A program made the position numbers and the translations under genes. From Chloroflexota bacterium (GTDB lineage Bacteria; Chloroflexota; Anaerolineae; Anaerolineales; UBA11858), in contig DOTA01000185.1 in NCBI GenBank assembly GCA_003513015.1, positions 610 through 9,484 on the forward strand: a DNA stretch of 8,875 nt, read 5' to 3'. This document shows positions 5,933-8,875 of this stretch, piece by piece. Positions within the stretch are counted from its first letter, which is position 1; each line of letters begins with the position of its first letter. The notes beneath the pieces were generated by a model. That model was given only the letters and a program-made list of their open reading frames with translations, was not told the DNA's origin and ran no database searches.

Positions 5933-6829
5933 ATGATTAAGCTAAAACGTTATTCTGACCAACCGATTTTTTACCCCAAGAAAGAGAGCCGCTGGGAGGC
6001 AGCCTCGGTGTTCAATGCCGCAGCGATCTATGATAACGGTCTGGTGCATTTGATTTATCGGGCAACGGATATTTCATCAGGCGGGCAGGAGGGGGATTAT
6101 ATTAACAGCTTAGGATATGCCATCAGTAAAGATGGGATTCACTTCAATCGTTTGGAGCAGCCCATTTTGGATAACACAGTTCCCCAGGAGGCGCGCGGCC
6201 CCGAGGATCCACGCATCGTCAAAATTGGAGATATGTTCTATATGCTGTACACAGGTTATGGCGGGCGCTTTGACGGTGATTACCGCATTTGTTTGGCAAC
6301 CTCAAATAATTTGATTGATTGGCAGCGCCAGGGTGTAATGCTGGATGAACCCAACAAAGACGCCGCGCTCTTCCCGGAAAAAATCAAGGGGCGTTATGCT
6401 ATGTTCCATCGCCGCCCGCCGGATATTTGGCTGGCATTTTCGGAGGATCTCAAAACCTGGGTGGATCACACCGTGGTAATGCGCACATTGCCAGATTCCC
6501 CCTGGGAAAACGAGAAAATTGGCATCAGCGGCCCCCCTATCAAAACGGATCAGGGCTGGCTACTGATTTATCACGGGGTTAGCAAGGATCTGGTTTATCG
6601 CCAGGGTCTGGCATTGCTGGATTTAGCGGATCCCACTCAGGTTTTGAACCGACAAGCCGAACCCATTTTGGAACCGGAATTGGATTGGGAAGTGACCGGC
6701 CACGTTAATAATGTGATCTTCAGTTGTGGTCAGGTAGTGCTGGGCGATCAACTTTATGTTTATTACGGTGGTGCAGATAACGCCATCGGGTTGGCAACTG
6801 TGAGTTTAGGCGATATCCGTTTTGAATGA
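5933..6829 (+). CDS. GH130 family beta-mannoside phosphorylase (or related)
   Basis: Five-bladed beta-propeller enzyme of glycoside hydrolase family 130, 298 residues. Most members reversibly phosphorolyse beta-mannosides, releasing mannose-1-phosphate; some are hydrolases. Signatures in order: NAAAIY (28-33), YRATD (42-46), GYAISKDG (61-68), RGPEDPR (88-94) with Asp92 as the expected catalytic acid, DAALFPEK (143-150), HRRPPDIW (159-166), KIGISGPPI (195-203), LIYHG (211-215) and YYGGAD (277-282). The short length and lack of an N-terminal extension fit the small oligomannoside-type members. Linkage (1,2 or 1,4) is not decidable. No signal peptide, so it acts in the cytoplasm on imported or internal oligosaccharides. 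Start: ATG with GAGG five bases upstream. It overlaps the next gene by 4 bp (ATGA), implying coupled translation. Confidence 0.9.
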   Translation: MIKLKRYSDQPIFYPKKESRWEAASVFNAAAIYDNGLVHLIYRATDISSGGQEGDYINSLGYAISKDGIHFNRLEQPILDNTVPQEARGPEDPRIVKIGDMFYMLYTGYGGRFDGDYRICLATSNNLIDWQRQGVMLDEPNKDAALFPEKIKGRYAMFHRRPPDIWLAFSEDLKTWVDHTVVMRTLPDSPWENEKIGISGPPIKTDQGWLLIYHGVSKDLVYRQGLALLDLADPTQVLNRQAEPILEPELDWEVTGHVNNVIFSCGQVVLGDQLYVYYGGADNAIGLATVSLGDIRFE

Positions 6830-8208
6830 TGAACCCCAAACGCTTTGAAACACATTCCTTGAGAAACCACCCCAGAGGGGCAAGCGTACAGCGCATTCTG
6901 GCGGCCGCGCTGGAGGCGGTTGACCCCACACAAGCTATTCACCAGCACATGCAACGTGAGGGCAATCACCTGGAAATCGGGGATCAAACATTCGATCTGA
7001 GGCAATTTGCACGCCTGCTGGTGATTGGTTTTGGCAAGGCCAGCTTGCCAATGACCAAATCCACGGCAGAGGTTTTGGGTGAGGCGTTAACCGCGGGAGT
7101 AGTGATTACGAAAGGGCAAGTCCCAAGCGATAAGTTACAAGATGCAGGTGGCATGTCACTTTTAGAGGTGCTGGCGGGGGCGCATCCGGTGCCGGATGAG
7201 TCATCGGTGGCGGGGGCGCAAAAAATCGCGAATTTGCTTTCCACAACCACGGAAAAAGATTTGGTGATCGGGTTAATCTCTGGGGGTGGATCGGCGCTGT
7301 TGACGCTGCCGGTTGAGGGGATTTCACTTGATGATATCCAAGCATTAACGCAAACATTATTGGGGTGCGGGGCGACGATCAATGAGATCAATTGTTTGCG
7401 GAAGCACCTTTCGCAAGTCAAAGGGGGGCAACTGGCCCAGATGGCCGCACCTGCCCAAATGGTGAATCTAATTCTCTCGGATGTAGTCGGTGATCCGCTG
7501 GATGTAATCGCCTCCGGCCCAACAGTACCTGACCCGACGACTTTTCCGGATGCTCTGGAGATTCTGGCGCGTTACGGAATCAGTGATGAAATTCCGGCTG
7601 CAATTTTAGCGCACTTGCAACGCGGCGCAAATGGGGATATCCCCGAAACCCCCAAACCTGGCGATCCAATTTTTAGGGGCGTGAAAAACACGATCATCGG
7701 TAATAATTATCGGGCAGCCCAGGCCGCGTTACAACGGGCTGACGCGGAGAATTTCAATTCAATTTTGCTGACCACATCTTTGCAGGGCGAGGCCCGCGAA
7801 GCAGGGAAAATGCTGGCGGCCATCTTGCGACAAGTGGTATTAACGGGTGAACCAATTCCGCGGCCAGCCTGCATCATTGCGGGTGGTGAAACCACAGTGA
7901 CTATCCACGGCAAAGGGCTGGGCGGCCGCAATCAAGAATTGGCCTTAGCCGCGGTGGCCGAATTGGCCGGATTATCAGATGTTATGCTGATTGCGCTGGC
8001 AACAGATGGTGATGATGGTCCCACAGATGCCGCAGGGGCGGTGGTCACAGGGGAAACTTTGGGCCGTGCGACATTCTCTGGTTTGGAACCCTCAAAATTT
8101 CTGGCGGCGAATGACGCCTATCATTTTTTTGATCCACTCGGGGATTTAATTAAATCCGGCTTAACGGGCACCAATGTCAACGATCTGACATTTCTGTTAG
8201 CATTCTAA
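6826..8208 (+). CDS. gckA: Type-2 glycerate kinase (glycerate 2-kinase, MOFRL domain)
   Basis: ATP-dependent kinase converting D-glycerate to 2-phosphoglycerate, which feeds lower glycolysis; cytosolic. The 460 residues match the two-domain family. N-terminal DUF4147 part: VIGFGKAS with Lys71 (66-73), GAHPVPD (118-124), LISGGGSALL (150-159), NEINCLRKHLSQVKGGQLA (186-204) and SDVVGDPLDVIASGPTVPD (218-236). C-terminal MOFRL part: IAGGETTVTIHGKGLGGRNQ (351-370), ATDGDDGPTDAAGAVV (392-407) and TGTNVNDL (448-455). All key motifs are intact. The start is the first of two consecutive ATGs, overlapping the GH130 stop; no strong Shine-Dalgarno is visible, so translation is probably coupled. Last gene of the SRAP-GH130 operon. 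No hydroxypyruvate or tartronate gene is adjacent, so the glycerate source is unclear. The symbol is by family resemblance. Confidence 0.94.
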   Translation: MMNPKRFETHSLRNHPRGASVQRILAAALEAVDPTQAIHQHMQREGNHLEIGDQTFDLRQFARLLVIGFGKASLPMTKSTAEVLGEALTAGVVITKGQVPSDKLQDAGGMSLLEVLAGAHPVPDESSVAGAQKIANLLSTTTEKDLVIGLISGGGSALLTLPVEGISLDDIQALTQTLLGCGATINEINCLRKHLSQVKGGQLAQMAAPAQMVNLILSDVVGDPLDVIASGPTVPDPTTFPDALEILARYGISDEIPAAILAHLQRGANGDIPETPKPGDPIFRGVKNTIIGNNYRAAQAALQRADAENFNSILLTTSLQGEAREAGKMLAAILRQVVLTGEPIPRPACIIAGGETTVTIHGKGLGGRNQELALAAVAELAGLSDVMLIALATDGDDGPTDAAGAVVTGETLGRATFSGLEPSKFLAANDAYHFFDPLGDLIKSGLTGTNVNDLTFLLAF

Positions 8209-8319
8209 AACCCCAAATATCGATTCTGTTAGGCAAGTTTGGACACAATTTTGTTATTATAAGAACGTCTCATTTTTGCGGGAACAAAAAAATCTCCTTA
8301 TCTTGCATCTCCCCCGCAC

Positions 8320-8346
8320 CCCGCCGCCTCCCTCCTAGGCGGCGGG
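8320..8346. repeat. GC-rich perfect hairpin in intergenic region
   Basis: CCCGCCGCCT (8320-8329) and AGGCGGCGGG (8337-8346) form a perfect 10-bp stem with a 7-base pyrimidine loop. There is no adjacent T-run on either strand; the nearest A-run (8285-8291) is about 28 bases away. It lies 111 bases past the glycerate kinase stop and about 40 bases upstream of the next promoter. It could mark the operon's 3' end by slowing exonucleases or polymerase. The rest of the 236-bp gap (8209-8444) shows only an AT-rich stretch (8245-8263) and the promoter at 8388-8396. Confidence 0.55.
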
Positions 8347-8387
8347 ATTGCTTAATCGGGAAAAGCCTGAAATCACCAATTTCGGTG

Positions 8388-8396
8388 TGATATACT
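8388..8396 (+). promoter_or_regulatory. Extended -10 promoter of the CoA-binding protein gene
   Basis: TGATATACT holds an extended -10 (TG, one base, then TATACT with one mismatch). No good -35 is seen at 17 bp (TGAAAT at 8368-8373). The predicted start near 8403 gives a leader of about 40 nt. An imperfect ATCACC/GGTGTGAT dyad (8372-8390) overlaps the spacer and could be a regulator site. Confidence 0.45.
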
Positions 8397-8444
8397 CTGA
8401 GTGATTTGTGATGAAATAACTTGTTACCCCAGAAGGAGCATGCT

Positions 8445-8875
8445 ATGGACCTCGCCATTCAAAACTTTACAAAAAGCAAAAAAGTTGCCATTGTAGGTGC
8501 CTCCCGCAGCGGGAATAAATTTGGCAATTCAGCCGCCAAAGAATTACAAGAACGCGGCTACGAAGTTTTTTACGTACACCCAGAAGTGGCTGAGATTGAT
8601 GGGAAAACCTCTTACCCCAACCTGGAAGCTGTCAAAGATCAGGTTGAATCTGTCTGGGTGAGCGTCCCCGCGGAGCGAGGTGAGGCTGTGCTGCGCGAAG
8701 CTGCGGCTGCCGGATTGACCAAGGTCTGGCTGCAACAAGGGGGCAGTTCCCCGGAATTGGTTCAGTTGGGTAAAGAATTGGGGTTGGAACTGGTGGCAGG
8801 CAAATGTATTTTGATGTATGCCGAACCAGTGCGCTCGTTCCACAAGTTCCATCAGGTGATTTGGAAGGTAGTGGG
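8445..8875 (+). CDS. CoA-binding (YccU-type) domain protein, cut by window edge
   Basis: The first 143 codons of a gene that continues beyond the right edge without a stop. The product begins MDLAIQNFTKSKKVAIVGAS and has a Rossmann-type nucleotide-binding start, VAIVGASRSGNKFGNSAAKELQERGYEVFYVHP (about 14-46), as in the CoA_binding_2 family. Further family-like segments are SVWVSVPAERGEAVLREAAAAGLTKVWLQQGG (about 69-100) and GKCILMYAEPVRSFH (about 119-133), the latter with the conserved Cys near the end of the domain. The single-domain YccU proteins are about 140 residues, so this one may be nearly complete. They bind CoA; the cellular role is not established. Start: ATG with AGAAGGAG six bases upstream; the ATG at 8440 is too close to that site and out of frame. 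Confidence 0.88.
   Translation, partial: MDLAIQNFTKSKKVAIVGASRSGNKFGNSAAKELQERGYEVFYVHPEVAEIDGKTSYPNLEAVKDQVESVWVSVPAERGEAVLREAAAAGLTKVWLQQGGSSPELVQLGKELGLELVAGKCILMYAEPVRSFHKFHQVIWKVV

Noticed and set aside
6984..7421. A 145-codon minus-strand frame
   Set aside because: Antisense to the conserved motifs of glycerate kinase; an incidental open frame.
8281..8346. Minus-strand intrinsic terminator made of the 8320-8346 hairpin and the A-run at 8285-8291
   Set aside because: About 28 bases separate stem and T-run, and no minus-strand gene precedes it.
8544..8852. A 102-codon minus-strand frame near the right edge
   Set aside because: Antisense to the CoA-binding protein, which has a good ribosome site and recognisable family segments.

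Overview
The window looks like chromosomal DNA from a free-living bacterium of moderate GC. I favour Chloroflexota, Anaerolineae-like, because of the gene content (a GH130 phosphorylase, a MOFRL-type glycerate kinase, a HemL-like aminotransferase next to a class II aldolase) and an environmental-type 9-bp-periodic palindromic repeat at the left end. This placement is inference: there is no rRNA or marker gene. All genes look intact. I see no insertion sequence, phage gene, tRNA or CRISPR array.

Left half, minus strand. From right to left, a compact promoter with two palindromic operator-like sites (4147-4191) drives a class II aldolase (3428-4114) and a class III PLP aminotransferase of the glutamate-1-semialdehyde aminomutase type (1962-3413). 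The two genes are almost contiguous and surely co-transcribed. After a 487-bp gap comes an NCS2 uracil/xanthine-type permease (122-1474) with its own promoter. Its roughly 215-nt leader holds two tandem intrinsic terminators on the sense strand, which suggests transcription attenuation. A palindromic interspersed repeat (29-111) lies just past the permease stop.

Right half, plus strand. Divergent from the aldolase operon, and sharing its operator region, is an uncharacterised TIM-barrel, aldo/keto-reductase-like protein (4275-5117). Next is an operon of SRAP/YedK abasic-site DNA-protein crosslink protein (5248-5919), GH130 glycoside phosphorylase (5933-6829) and type-2 glycerate kinase (6826-8208, 4-bp overlap with GH130). 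Its only visible promoter (5145-5173) is followed at the predicted transcription start by a strong terminator hairpin, again suggesting attenuation or a terminator-promoter overlap. A 236-bp gap with a GC-rich hairpin and an extended -10 promoter precedes a CoA-binding-domain protein that runs off the right edge (8445 to the end).

How the parts may fit: the aldolase, the aminotransferase and the divergent TIM-barrel protein could form one small pathway under one regulator whose gene is not in the window. The phosphorylase and glycerate kinase point to sugar and sugar-acid use. The most interesting material is regulatory: the divergent dyad operators and the two terminator-containing leaders. 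I did not find an obviously new multi-gene system, and the pathway link is a hypothesis.
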